Source: Anaerolineae bacterium
GTDB taxonomy: Bacteria > Chloroflexota > Anaerolineae > 4572-78 > J111
Direction: 5' to 3'
DNA length: 64,000 bases
Assembly: GCA_023382535.1 (NCBI GenBank)
Contig: JAHDWA010000034.1
Coordinates: forward strand, 43,353-107,352
Below, piece by piece: positions 9,440 to 18,587 of this stretch. Within the stretch, counting starts at the first letter, position 1. Each line of letters opens with the position of its first letter. The notes beneath the pieces were generated by a model. The model did no database searches. It had not been told where the DNA came from and was given only the letters and a program-made list of their open reading frames with translations. Made by a program: the position numbers and the translations under genes.

Positions 9440-10477
9440 TTACCTGCTGACATCATACTTTACTCTGGGATCAACAAAACTGTAAAGGATGTCAACGACC
9501 AGGAGGCCGACAATACCGAAAAAAGAACCGATGACAAAAATGGCCATCATCACCGGGTAATCCCGGCTGCTGATGGCGGTGATAAACAGCCGGCCCATGC
9601 CCGGCCAGGAAAAGACGGTTTCAAACAGCACCGAACCCGATAAAAACAGAACAAAGATACCGCCAAAGCCGGTGACAAAGGGCATCAGGGCATTGCGCAG
9701 CACGTGGCGCGTCATCACCCACCGTTCGGACAGCCCTTTGGCGCGGGCGGTACGCACGTAATCCTGGTTGAGCACTTCCAACATTTCAAAGCGCAAAATA
9801 CGGGAGTAGCCAATCCAGCCGCCCGTTGCGGCGACTAATGCCGGCAGAATGAGGTGGTGCAGGCGATCCAGCAGCGACCCGTCCCCGATATCGTACATCC
9901 CACTCAGCGGCACCAGGCCCAGGTAGCCGCCCAGGAAAATGAGCAGCAACAAGCCCAGCCACCAATCGGGCACCGTATTGATCAGCACAGTTGTGATACG
10001 AATGAAATGGTCGGGGAGACGGCCCCGGTTGAGCGCGGCCACAATCCCCAGGGGAACTCCAATCACCATACCCAAAACCAGGCTGGCGAGAGCGAGAGTT
10101 AAGGTTGCCGGAATACGTTCGAGAATGGGATCAATGGCCGGCTGTCCTTTATAGAAAAACGAGCGGCCAAAATCCAGGCGGATAATTCCCCGGCCGCACC
10201 TGGACTCATCATTCAGACAGCGGCCGCTGCGCCAGGTGAGGTTTTGGGGCATCCAATCCTCGCCGGCCAGCCAGGCCAGGTATTGAACCGGAATGGGCCG
10301 GTCAAGGCCGTACAGTTGGGTTAGACGCCGGGCATCCTCGCCGGTCGCTTTAGGGTCTTCTTCCAGGAATTGAACCGGACCGCCCGGCGCAAGCTGGTAG
10401 ACGGTGAAGCTGATGAGCGTTGCCACCCACAGCAAGAAAAAAGATTGAATCCCGCGTCGAACAATGTAACGAGCCAT
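9440..10477 (-). CDS. Peptide ABC transporter permease, DppB/OppB type
   Basis: Partner permease of the importer; 345 residues. It begins MARYIVRRGIQSFFLLWVATL (N-terminal helix at about 9-30, typical of OppB), then a long periplasmic loop (DEDW and RCGRGIIRLDFGRSF regions) and the transmembrane core with the EAA loop (VLNQDYVRTARAKGLSERWVMTRHVLRNALMPFV), finishing DPRVKYDVSR, a standard DppB ending (DPRVRY). It sits between the solute-binding protein genes and the DppC-type gene in the same direction, so it belongs to the same transport operon. Confidence 0.95.
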   Translation of the reverse strand: MARYIVRRGIQSFFLLWVATLISFTVYQLAPGGPVQFLEEDPKATGEDARRLTQLYGLDRPIPVQYLAWLAGEDWMPQNLTWRSGRCLNDESRCGRGIIRLDFGRSFFYKGQPAIDPILERIPATLTLALASLVLGMVIGVPLGIVAALNRGRLPDHFIRITTVLINTVPDWWLGLLLLIFLGGYLGLVPLSGMYDIGDGSLLDRLHHLILPALVAATGGWIGYSRILRFEMLEVLNQDYVRTARAKGLSERWVMTRHVLRNALMPFVTGFGGIFVLFLSGSVLFETVFSWPGMGRLFITAISSRDYPVMMAIFVIGSFFGIVGLLVVDILYSFVDPRVKYDVSR

Positions 10478-10489
10478 ACTGATTTCCGA

Positions 10490-10565
10490 TTTTAGATTTA
10501 CGATTTACGATTTACGCTTAAAATTCCATTCGTAAACCGAAAATCGCAAATAGTAAATTTCTTTA
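10490..10565. repeat. AATCGTAAATC-type intergenic repeat
   Basis: The spacer between the first binding-protein gene and the DppB-type gene is built from degenerate ATTTACGATTTACG units in both orientations (the reverse reads CGTAAATCGTAAATC). The same unit is found in frame in recQ at 5349-5383. Confidence 0.6.
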
Positions 10566-12389
10566 TTACTGCGGTTCCTGGATGTACCAGTCTTCCTGGT
10601 TCCAGCCAATACCCAGCGCGGTCGGGATGATCCCCTGGACACGTTGATTTTGAACGCTGTAGGCACGCTGGTAGGCAATAAAGATGTAGGGTGAATCCTC
10701 GGCAATGATCTGCTGAATCTCGCCATATTTTTGCTTGCGCAGCTCGGTGTCGTAGGTCCCGCCGGCCTCTTTGAAGAGAGCTTCCATCTCTTTATTCACA
10801 TAAGCAACCGAGTTGAGCGAGGGAATATTCTCCTCGGCCCAGACGGTTGCGGCGGTTTGCGGCTCAGGAGTAGACCGCCAGCCGCCCAGGAACATATCCC
10901 AGTCAGGCTCGGCTGATTGTAACGCTTCCAGAAAACTGGCCCACTCCAATCCCTGAATTTCTACCTCGATCCCGATCTCGGCCAGGTAATCTTGAACGGT
11001 GACGGCGAACAACTCGGCGGTTTGGCTGGTATTGGGGCCAAAGAGAAACTTCAGCTTTAACTGCTGGCCGTTTTCATCAACCATTTTGCCATCCTGAAGG
11101 GTATAACCGGCTTTGGCAAATTCCTCAACTGCCTTATCACGATCATAGTCATAGCAGGGGACATCGGGGTTGTGCGCCCAGGAGGTTTCAGGATAGATGG
11201 AGCACATGCGCCTGGCCCGGCCCAGCCAGATTTCTTCGGTGAGGAGCTGCTTGTCAATGGCGTAACTTAAACCGTGCCGGACATTAATATCGTGCGTAGG
11301 AAAGCCCTCGCGCATATTCAAGCCAATGTAGCTCCAACCGGCAGAGATGGGCCACCACTCATAAACATTGACATGCTCCATCTCGCGGGCTTCTTGCAGT
11401 TGCTCCGGGGTCAGGGACGACGTATCCACTTCGCCGGCCTTGAGCTTCTCAAAGGCCACATCCTGGTCGGGCACAATTTCAATCGTATAATTGGTTATAT
11501 TGGGCGCGCCGTGATACCAGTAATTCTCGTTTGCCTCAAACCTGGCAAACTGGTCTCGCCGCCACTCGACCAGTTTATACGGGCCGGACACGACGCTGGG
11601 GCTGTTAATTTCCGGGTTTCGCTCGGGGTCGCCCCAATCCAGCTCTTCCCAGATATGTCTGGGCAGGGGCGTCACAAAACCGGCAATCTGGCCCAGAGCC
11701 GGCGCATAAACCTCGTCAATTTTGGCCTGGATAGTGTAATCATCCAGAGCTTCATAAGACCTGATAAATTGGTACTGGGAGAGGTAGGGAAATTCGTTGT
11801 TCGGGTCCATCACCTGGTCAAAGGTCCACTTGTAATCCTGGGCAGTGATCGGCTGGCCATCACTCCATTTCATCCCTTGGCGCAGATAAAAGGTGAAGGT
11901 CAGGCCGTCTTCAGAAATCTCGTACTTTTCGGCCATGTAAGGCTCGTATTCGAGCGTCTTTTCATCCAGCTTCAGCAAAGAGCCGCTGTAGACCAGGCCC
12001 TGATAGGCCCCGGAGGTGGTATCATTGGTCAAATAAGGATGAAAGCTGACCGCATCGGAGGTATCCACATCGTGGTACTCGCCGCCCGATTTGGTGCGCG
12101 GCGTGCTCACATCTACCTCGTCGGTAACAACCGTAATGCCTTTCTGTTCTTTGGCCACGGAAACATCAGATTCCTGCACCGTCGGCGCAGCCTTGGACTC
12201 TTCGGTCGCTGCAACCTCTTCTTCCGCAGGCGGGACTTCCGCCTCGGCGGACGGTTCGGTGACTTCCGCCGGAGCCGGGACCTGCTCGGTGGGAACCTGG
12301 GCCGCTCCGGCGCCGCACTGAGCGGCAATCAGGGCCAGGGTCATCATTATTAGGGATAATAATGACCCGCTACGCATTTTCTTCATCAA
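10566..12389 (-). CDS. Peptide ABC transporter solute-binding lipoprotein (family 5), paralog 1
   Basis: Extracytoplasmic substrate-binding protein of the SBP_bac_5 family, 607 residues. The N-terminus is a lipoprotein-like signal: basic MMKKMRSG, hydrophobic core, then IAAQCGAG, with Cys near residue 25. A Glu/Pro/Ala-rich linker (about 30-85) tethers the domain. The body carries family landmarks: SFHPYLTNDTT, an EISEDGLTFTFYLRQG-type strand, W-S-D-G-Q-P and LNMREGFPTHDINVRHGLSYAID. It is the third of three consecutive paralogs and lies next to the permeases. Its ligand cannot be read. Two further copies just upstream point to tandem duplication. Confidence 0.95.
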   Translation of the reverse strand: MMKKMRSGSLLSLIMMTLALIAAQCGAGAAQVPTEQVPAPAEVTEPSAEAEVPPAEEEVAATEESKAAPTVQESDVSVAKEQKGITVVTDEVDVSTPRTKSGGEYHDVDTSDAVSFHPYLTNDTTSGAYQGLVYSGSLLKLDEKTLEYEPYMAEKYEISEDGLTFTFYLRQGMKWSDGQPITAQDYKWTFDQVMDPNNEFPYLSQYQFIRSYEALDDYTIQAKIDEVYAPALGQIAGFVTPLPRHIWEELDWGDPERNPEINSPSVVSGPYKLVEWRRDQFARFEANENYWYHGAPNITNYTIEIVPDQDVAFEKLKAGEVDTSSLTPEQLQEAREMEHVNVYEWWPISAGWSYIGLNMREGFPTHDINVRHGLSYAIDKQLLTEEIWLGRARRMCSIYPETSWAHNPDVPCYDYDRDKAVEEFAKAGYTLQDGKMVDENGQQLKLKFLFGPNTSQTAELFAVTVQDYLAEIGIEVEIQGLEWASFLEALQSAEPDWDMFLGGWRSTPEPQTAATVWAEENIPSLNSVAYVNKEMEALFKEAGGTYDTELRKQKYGEIQQIIAEDSPYIFIAYQRAYSVQNQRVQGIIPTALGIGWNQEDWYIQEPQ

Positions 12390-12409
12390 TCTTCTCCTCC
12401 AATTCGTTC

Positions 12410-14248
12410 CTATTTATCAACAATGTACCAATCTTCTCGATTCCAATCAATCCCCAGGGCCGTCGGGGTGATCCCCTGGACCCGATCACTTTGAGCGCTG
12501 GCTCTTTTGCGATAGGAAATGATGATGTAAGGCGAGTCGGCTGCGATGAGTTCCTGAACTTCGGCGTATTTTTCCTTGCGCACCTCGATGTCGTACGTGG
12601 CGGCGGCCTCTTCAAAAAGCTTTTCCATCTCTTTATTTACATAGGCAACAGCGTTCAGTTCGGGAATATTTTCTTCGGCCCAAACAGTAGCCTGAGAATC
12701 CGGTTCGATGCCCGACTGCCAGCCCCCGAGGAACATGTCCCAGGCCGGATTTTCGGCTTCGGTGGCTTCCAGGAAGCTGGCCCATTCCAGGCCCTCAACT
12801 TCCACCTCGATCCCCACCTTTTTGAGATCCCCTTGAACTGTGACCGCGATTAACTCCGCCGTGGGGCTGGTATTGGGACCATACAGGAACTTCAGTTTAA
12901 GCTGTTCCCCCTGTTCGTTGACCAATTTATCATCCTTTAAGGTATAACCGGCCTCGGCAAATTCGGCCAGGGCCTTATCAGGGTCGTACTCATAGCAGGG
13001 TACATCGGGGTTATGGGCCCAGGTGGTCGGCGGATAAATGGTACAGAGCCGCCTGGCCTGGCCCAGCCAGACTTCGTCGGTCAGGAGCTGCTTGTCAATG
13101 GCGTAACTCAGGCCGTGGCGGATGTTGATGTCATGGGTAGGATAGCCCTCGCGCATATTCAGGCCAATGTAACTCCAAACGGCCTGGGCCGGCCACCATT
13201 CATAGACGGTGACATTCTCCAGGGTGCGGGCTTCTTGCAGTTGTTCGGGGGTCATGGTCGAGCTGTCCGTTTCCCCGGTTTTAAGCTTTTCAAAGGCCAC
13301 GTCCTGGTCGGGCACAATTTCAATGATGTATTTCTGGATATTGGGTGAGCCGTGATACCAATAGTTGGGATTGGCTTCAAACATCGCATACTGGTCCCGC
13401 TTCCATTCGACCAGCTTGTACGGCCCGGAAACAACCGAAGGGTTGTTAATTTCGGGATTCTTTTCCGGGTCGCTCCAATCCAGCTTCTCCCAGATATGTT
13501 TGGGCAGGGGAGTAGGGAACTCAGCCAGGGTCACAATGGCCGGAGCGTGGACCTGTTTAATCTTGGCCTGAAGGGTGTAATCGTCCAGAGCCTCATAGGA
13601 CTCAATAAAATCAACCTGTGATAGATACGGATATTCATTGTCAGGGTTGGTTACCTGATCGTAAGTCCACTTCCAGTCCTGAGCCGTCATCGGCTGACCA
13701 TCGCTCCACTTCAAATCTTTGCGCAGGTGGAAGGTAAAAGTCAGGCCATCTTCGGAAATTTCATAGCTTTCAGCCATAAAAGGCTTATATTCCAGGGTCT
13801 CTTCATCCGGCTTAAGTAAATACGTGGAATAAACCAGACCCTGATATTCCCATGAAGAAGTATCGGAGGTCTGATAAGGGTGGAAACTCACCGCATCCGA
13901 CGAGGACACGGTGCGATACTCGCCGCCCAATTTGGTGCGCGGCGCACTGACATCCGGTTCGTCGGTGGTAAAAACGCTGCCGCCAACCACTTCCTCGGCC
14001 AGTTTATTTTCGGCGTCAATTACCGAGGGTTCGGCTTCGGCGGCCGCTGAATTATTTTCTTCGACAGTCTCTGCTTCTGCCGCTGTTTCTGCATCAGGTT
14101 GGGCCTCAGCCGCACTCTCCGCCGGGCCGGATTGGGCCTCTTGCGGGGCTGGGGCCACGGTCGGCGCTGCGCCGCACTGGGCAGCGGTCAGAGCCAGAGC
14201 CGCCACCAAGAGCGCCAGCACTCCCCCTTGATAAATAATCTTCTTCAT
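12410..14248 (-). CDS. Peptide ABC transporter solute-binding lipoprotein (family 5), paralog 2
   Basis: Close paralog of its neighbours, about 612 residues from ATG 14248. This start is chosen over an upstream in-frame ATG at 14272 because GGGAGAAGAGAGG stands just before it and the signal sequence starts there (MKKIIYQGGVLALLVAALAL then TAAQCGA). An Ala/Glu-rich linker of about 60 residues precedes the binding domain. Shared blocks with paralogs 1 and 3 include APRTK(L/S)GGEY, SDAVSFHPY, W-S-D-G-Q-P, HINVRHGLSYAIDKQLL and WAEENIPELNAVAYVNKEME. The 20 bp spacing to paralog 1 implies cotranscription. Confidence 0.95.
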   Translation of the reverse strand: MKKIIYQGGVLALLVAALALTAAQCGAAPTVAPAPQEAQSGPAESAAEAQPDAETAAEAETVEENNSAAAEAEPSVIDAENKLAEEVVGGSVFTTDEPDVSAPRTKLGGEYRTVSSSDAVSFHPYQTSDTSSWEYQGLVYSTYLLKPDEETLEYKPFMAESYEISEDGLTFTFHLRKDLKWSDGQPMTAQDWKWTYDQVTNPDNEYPYLSQVDFIESYEALDDYTLQAKIKQVHAPAIVTLAEFPTPLPKHIWEKLDWSDPEKNPEINNPSVVSGPYKLVEWKRDQYAMFEANPNYWYHGSPNIQKYIIEIVPDQDVAFEKLKTGETDSSTMTPEQLQEARTLENVTVYEWWPAQAVWSYIGLNMREGYPTHDINIRHGLSYAIDKQLLTDEVWLGQARRLCTIYPPTTWAHNPDVPCYEYDPDKALAEFAEAGYTLKDDKLVNEQGEQLKLKFLYGPNTSPTAELIAVTVQGDLKKVGIEVEVEGLEWASFLEATEAENPAWDMFLGGWQSGIEPDSQATVWAEENIPELNAVAYVNKEMEKLFEEAAATYDIEVRKEKYAEVQELIAADSPYIIISYRKRASAQSDRVQGITPTALGIDWNREDWYIVDK

Positions 14249-14278
14249 GCCTCTCTTCTCCCTTGCAAGCAATTAGAC

Positions 14279-14308
14279 GAGGAGTCCAAAGCGAGCTTTG
14301 GACTCCTC
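14279..14308 (-). repeat. Perfect hairpin between binding-protein genes
   Basis: Arms GAGGAGTCCAAAGC and GCTTTGGACTCCTC (14 bp, perfect) enclose two bases. It follows the stop of the third binding-protein gene, with no clear U tract on the minus strand. It may stabilise the 3' end of that cistron or reduce read-through into the next. Confidence 0.7.
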
Positions 14309-14312
14309 ATTT

Positions 14313-16127
14313 TCACGGTGTTTCTTCGATATACCAGTCTTCCGAGTTCCAGCCAATCCCAACCGGCTTTGGAATTATGCCTTTAACCCGATTGTTCTCG
14401 CCGGACCAGGCCTTGCGATAGTAAAGGAAGATATAGGGGGACTCTTCGGCGATGATTTTTTGAATTTCCTGGTATTTCTGTTTGCGGAAGTCGAGCTCAC
14501 AGGTTCCCGCACCGCCGCCGGCTTCAGTAAACAGTTTTTCGACATCTTTGTTGACATAAGCAACCGAATTCAGATCCGGGATACCTTCTTCGGACCAGAT
14601 CAGAAACATGGCATGCGGCTCGATGGTCGAATTCCAGGCGGCGATGAACATGTCCCAATCAACCTCCTGCTTATTCTTGGCCTCCAAAAAAGCGGAATAT
14701 TCCAGAGGCTGAATTTCTACCTCGATCCCAATATCGGCCAGATAATCCTGGACGCTCACAGCAATCAATTCACCCGTCTGGCTGGGATGACCATACATCA
14801 ACTTCAGCTTTAACGGCTCACCCTCTTTATCCACCATAGTTCCATCTTGAAGGGTATAGCCGGCCTCGGCAAATGCGGCAACAGCCTTTTCCTGGTCATA
14901 GTCATAACAGGGCAGGTCAGGATTGTAGACCCAGGAAGTGTCGGGGTATGGGCCGCACATCCGTTTGGCGTTGCCTTTGTAGACTTCCTCGGTCAGCAAA
15001 TCCTTGTCAATGGCATAGTTGAGACCGTGGCGCACGTTGATGTCGTGGGTGGGGAAACCTTCGCGCATGTTCAGCCCAATATAGGTCCAGGTCGCGGCGG
15101 CAGGCCACCACTCGTAAACAGTAATATTGTCGAGTTTTTTAGCTTCTGCCAGGTTTTCCGGGGTAATGATGCCGGTGTCGGTTTCGCCCTTCTTCATCTT
15201 TTCGTAGGCAATATCCTGATCGGGCACAATTTCGATGGATTGGCGGGTAATATTGGGCGGGCCGTGATACCAGTAGTTCTCATTGGCTTCAAACAAGGCA
15301 TACTGATCCCGCTTCCATTCCGCCAGTTTGTAAGGACCGGAGACAACGGTAGGATGGTTGATTTCGGGATTCTTCTCCGGATCGCTCCAGTCTAATTTTT
15401 CCCAGATATGTTTGGGCAGGGGGGTGATAAAATCAATCTGGCCCAGGGCAGGGCAGTAGAGTTCATCAATTTTCATCTGGATAGTGTAATCGTCGAGGGC
15501 TTCATAAGAGGTTACAAAATCAAACTGGGAGAGGTAGGGATATTCATTTTTCGGGTCAAGCACCTGGTCATACGTCCACTTGTAATCATGCGCGGTGATG
15601 GGCTGGCCGTCACTCCACTTCAAATCTTTACGCAGTTTGAAGGTGTAGGTCAGGCCATCCTCCGAAACGGTATAACTTTCCGCCGCGTAGGGTTCCCATG
15701 CCAATGTATTTTCATCTACGGTAATCAGGTCCCCACTGTAAACCATAGCCTGGTAGCCGCGAGAACCGGCATCGGTGACCAGATAGGGATGGAAGCTGAC
15801 GGCATCGGAGGTGGACACGTCACGATATTCACCGCCAAATTTGCTGCGCGGGGCGCTGATATCCGGTTCGTCCGTGACAGTAGTGATGCCTGTCTCGGCT
15901 TTGGCCTGGGATATTTCTGACTCTTGAACAACTTGCAGGGAGTCATCATCGGCGGCAGCTTCTTCTGTCGCGGCTTTGTCTGCCGGTTCAGCTTCTTCGT
16001 TGGCGATTGTAGGCGTCGGGGCTGGTTCTTCTACCACCGGGGCTGCGCCGCATTGGGCAGCTAACAGGGCAACCGTTAAAACCAAGATTAATAACAGCCA
16101 CCCTCTTGGGTAGGTCATCTTCTTCAT
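14313..16127 (-). CDS. Peptide ABC transporter solute-binding lipoprotein (family 5), paralog 3
   Basis: First of the three tandem binding-protein genes in transcription order; 604 residues. Signal region MKKMTYPRGWLLLILVLTVA leads to LLAAQCGA, again with Gln before the putative lipid-modified Cys. A Glu/Ala/Asp-rich linker follows. The binding domain contains APRSKFGGEYRDVSTSDAVSF-type sequence, W-S-D-G-Q-P and LNMREGFPTHDINVRHGLNYAID. It has a small insertion near the C-terminus (EAGGGAGTCELDF) absent from the others. A perfect hairpin lies just downstream. Ligand unknown; oligopeptides are typical of the family. Confidence 0.95.
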   Translation of the reverse strand: MKKMTYPRGWLLLILVLTVALLAAQCGAAPVVEEPAPTPTIANEEAEPADKAATEEAAADDDSLQVVQESEISQAKAETGITTVTDEPDISAPRSKFGGEYRDVSTSDAVSFHPYLVTDAGSRGYQAMVYSGDLITVDENTLAWEPYAAESYTVSEDGLTYTFKLRKDLKWSDGQPITAHDYKWTYDQVLDPKNEYPYLSQFDFVTSYEALDDYTIQMKIDELYCPALGQIDFITPLPKHIWEKLDWSDPEKNPEINHPTVVSGPYKLAEWKRDQYALFEANENYWYHGPPNITRQSIEIVPDQDIAYEKMKKGETDTGIITPENLAEAKKLDNITVYEWWPAAATWTYIGLNMREGFPTHDINVRHGLNYAIDKDLLTEEVYKGNAKRMCGPYPDTSWVYNPDLPCYDYDQEKAVAAFAEAGYTLQDGTMVDKEGEPLKLKLMYGHPSQTGELIAVSVQDYLADIGIEVEIQPLEYSAFLEAKNKQEVDWDMFIAAWNSTIEPHAMFLIWSEEGIPDLNSVAYVNKDVEKLFTEAGGGAGTCELDFRKQKYQEIQKIIAEESPYIFLYYRKAWSGENNRVKGIIPKPVGIGWNSEDWYIEETP

Positions 16128-16161
16128 CGAGACGTTTCTCCTCCTTCATTATGGATTGTAA

Positions 16162-16222
16162 TTCGTAGTAACGACTTTAGCCGTTTTCAGGCTGGCTGTG
16201 CGGCTAGAGCCGTTACTACAAA
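16162..16222. repeat. GTAGTAACGACTTTAG-family palindromic element, copy 1
   Basis: Inverted repeat: GTAGTAACGACTTTAGCCG pairs with CGGCTAGAGCCGTTACTAC (17 of 19 positions). A second diverged copy lies at 59643-59704. It fills the gap between the DUF4350-like gene and the binding-protein genes. Confidence 0.8.
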
Positions 16223-16256
16223 CCGGCGAATACCTTTCCCCTCAGGTATCCTGGTT

Positions 16257-18584
16257 TTAATTGCCATCTGGCGTCGGTTCGGCGGTGCCTTCAGGCGTCG
16301 GTTCGGCGGTACCATCGGGCGCCGGCTCTTCCGTACCCTCGGGGGCCGGTTCCCCGGTTCCCTCAGGTGTCGGCTCTTCCGTACCTTCAGGCGTCGGTTC
16401 AAAGGGTTGATAGTCCTCTTCATCCGGCAGCGGCAAAGGCGTGCGGCTAAACCAATCCAGCGTGTTATTCACCAATAAGGCGCGCTGCTCGACGGGTAAC
16501 CAGTAAATCGGGAAGGCATAGTAGGCGATTTTGGAGCGTTCGTCCTCGTAAGCAATAACCGAGGCTGCGCCCGCCTGATCGCTGTCGGGACCGCGCTTAA
16601 AGATGACCCGGGCATCGGCCGTGTTATTGATTACGTCCGGTTCTATTTCATCACTGCCGGAGACAGCATCGGTGAAGGAAATGATTGTCCCTTCGTCAAA
16701 CCCTTTTGCCAACGGATGATCGGGCAGGACAAGTTCAAGATCACTTTGCGGCGCAAAATCCAGGTAATCGGCGTGAGCTACATCCGTCAAAAAGTCGGTG
16801 TGGTCCCAATCAAAACCGATAGAGGCTCCGGAGAGGACCAGATTACCCCCCAGTTCGATATATTTGGACAGCAGAGCTGCATCTTCCTCACTAACACTGT
16901 CATCCCAGTAGTCGCCGGTGGCCCAGATGATGGCATCATATTCAAGCAGTTCATCCACATCGGGCGAACCTTTTTCCGAGATAACCCAGCTATCAACACT
17001 GTAGGTGCTGCTCAGGGCCTCGGTAAACTCAATCAGCCCGGTTTGTTCAGCTTCGCGAGGCCGCCCCACGTCCCCTGCAACAACCAGAACCCTGTCAATT
17101 CGCTTGCTGCGCAGGCTGGGCGGCAACTGACCATCCGGCTCCTGCGTTTGGCACACGGCAATGGTGGTGCTTAGGCGGCACTCCCCCAGTCTGTTTTGAA
17201 AGAGCACGTCAAAGGCATCGGTATTGGTTTTCGGCGTATCAGAGAGGATAATGAACACATTTCGCCCATCCTTTTGATCCAGGTAAAAGAGGGTAGAGCC
17301 GCCCCGTTCCAACTCACCGACCCCTTCAATCCGAATGCGCCCGGAAACAAAACGATCTTCTTCGTTGGGCGGCGCATCCGTCACCGCTTCTTCTTCCTTG
17401 TGAGTCAACTCACTGGCCGGCTTGTCCACCATGTCTTCCTCGTCGAGAGCGAGGATGGTGATCCCGCCGTCGGCCAGAAAATCCTTGACCGGCTCGGCCT
17501 CATCAAAACGACCGACAAAGATGACATCGTTCTTGTCGCCGATTTTATCGGTAAAAGTGACAGTACGCTCATTTTTTTCCAAAAATTCTTTCAGCTTGAC
17601 CGAGTTGTTAAACTGGCTGTTGAGCACCAGGCTGTTATCAAACACCACGTCAACAGCGGGGTTCATAAAGAAGGGAAAATCTTTCAGCTCGAAGTCGCGC
17701 TTGCCGCCGGTCAGAAAATCGGCGATGTTGGTGATGAAGGTGCCGTTGCTTTCGGCGGCGCTGTAGGGTTCGCCCAGGAAGGTGAGATCGCCAATGGCCA
17801 GCACCTGATCATTCGCGGTCAGGGCGGCAGCGGCCATCATCCGGCCTCCCTCGCTGATGCTGGAATGGGTCGTTTCGTCGCCCAGAATAATTTCATGACC
17901 GGGAGCGTTGATCGAGTTGCCGCCGTAGAAGATGACTTTACTATCCTCGCCCAACCCTTTGGTCAAAGGGCTTTCCTTGAAGTTAGCGTAAACCACATTC
18001 CGATAGTTATTATCGTTGTTGGTCAGGCTGTAGAGATAGTCGTTGGCATAGATGATACCAAAAACACCGGCAATACTATTAAGGGCCTCAACCACCACCG
18101 TACGGGTGGGATCGCCAATAATCAGCACCCGGCCGCCTTTTTGCACAAAGTTCTTAATCTCGGCAATTTCTTCAGGGGTGTATTCGGTGCGGGGCAGGGG
18201 CAGAATCAGAGCTTGAGCGTAGCGGAGTTTGTCGGCCAGAGGCGAAGTTGTTTCTTCATCACTACTCGCCCCATCCTCGATGGCTGTGTCCAGAATAAGC
18301 TCATAACTAAAGCCGCGATTGACAATTTTGGAGAAAAGGACGTTAAGTTCCTCGATGTAAAGCGCGTTGCTGTGGGTATAATCTACCGCAACCACGCCTT
18401 TGTTAACCGTGGGATTGTCCACCGCTTCCAGGCGGGCCGATTTAGCAAAGGCTTTAAAGTCAGACGTTGGCAGTTCAGGTGAATGGGCGGCGTAACTAGA
18501 ACCGAAGCCGCCGTAATAAAACAGGCGACCCCCTACCACAGCCAAAATAATGACCAGGGGAATAATCCAGATTAGTTTGCGCAT
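16257..18584 (-). CDS. Membrane-anchored DUF4350/GldG-like protein with C-terminal PEGT repeats
   Basis: About 775 residues from ATG 18584; a TTG one codon upstream directly abuts the sppA stop. One N-terminal helix (RKLIWIIPLVIILAVVGGRL) anchors it, the rest presumably outside the membrane. Residues about 60-200 resemble DUF4350, with VVAVDYTHSNALYIEELN and an EIKNFVQKGGRVLIIGDPTR strand-loop. A second similar Rossmann-like part near 550-700 (DAIIWATGDYWDD, LGGNLVLSGASIGF) recalls class I glutamine-amidotransferase folds, without a visible catalytic triad. The last 45 residues are 8-residue repeats rich in Pro, Glu, Gly and Thr. It sits between sppA and the peptide transporter genes. Function unknown. 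Confidence 0.85.
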   Translation of the reverse strand: MRKLIWIIPLVIILAVVGGRLFYYGGFGSSYAAHSPELPTSDFKAFAKSARLEAVDNPTVNKGVVAVDYTHSNALYIEELNVLFSKIVNRGFSYELILDTAIEDGASSDEETTSPLADKLRYAQALILPLPRTEYTPEEIAEIKNFVQKGGRVLIIGDPTRTVVVEALNSIAGVFGIIYANDYLYSLTNNDNNYRNVVYANFKESPLTKGLGEDSKVIFYGGNSINAPGHEIILGDETTHSSISEGGRMMAAAALTANDQVLAIGDLTFLGEPYSAAESNGTFITNIADFLTGGKRDFELKDFPFFMNPAVDVVFDNSLVLNSQFNNSVKLKEFLEKNERTVTFTDKIGDKNDVIFVGRFDEAEPVKDFLADGGITILALDEEDMVDKPASELTHKEEEAVTDAPPNEEDRFVSGRIRIEGVGELERGGSTLFYLDQKDGRNVFIILSDTPKTNTDAFDVLFQNRLGECRLSTTIAVCQTQEPDGQLPPSLRSKRIDRVLVVAGDVGRPREAEQTGLIEFTEALSSTYSVDSWVISEKGSPDVDELLEYDAIIWATGDYWDDSVSEEDAALLSKYIELGGNLVLSGASIGFDWDHTDFLTDVAHADYLDFAPQSDLELVLPDHPLAKGFDEGTIISFTDAVSGSDEIEPDVINNTADARVIFKRGPDSDQAGAASVIAYEDERSKIAYYAFPIYWLPVEQRALLVNNTLDWFSRTPLPLPDEEDYQPFEPTPEGTEEPTPEGTGEPAPEGTEEPAPDGTAEPTPEGTAEPTPDGN
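16260..16394 (-). repeat. 24 bp tandem repeat encoding (T/A)P(E/D)GT(E/A/G)EP units
   Basis: Five complete 24 bp units plus a partial one form the 3' end of the DUF4350-like gene, encoding 8-residue units such as TPEGTEEP and APDGTAEP. Copies differ by several bases, so the array is old or under weak constraint. An extended, acidic, Pro-rich tail is predicted. Confidence 0.9.
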
Positions 18585-18587
18585 CAA

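Noticed and set aside
11274..12353. 359-codon plus-strand frame opposite the first binding-protein gene
   Set aside because: Shadow of a well-supported lipoprotein gene; no start signals or family.
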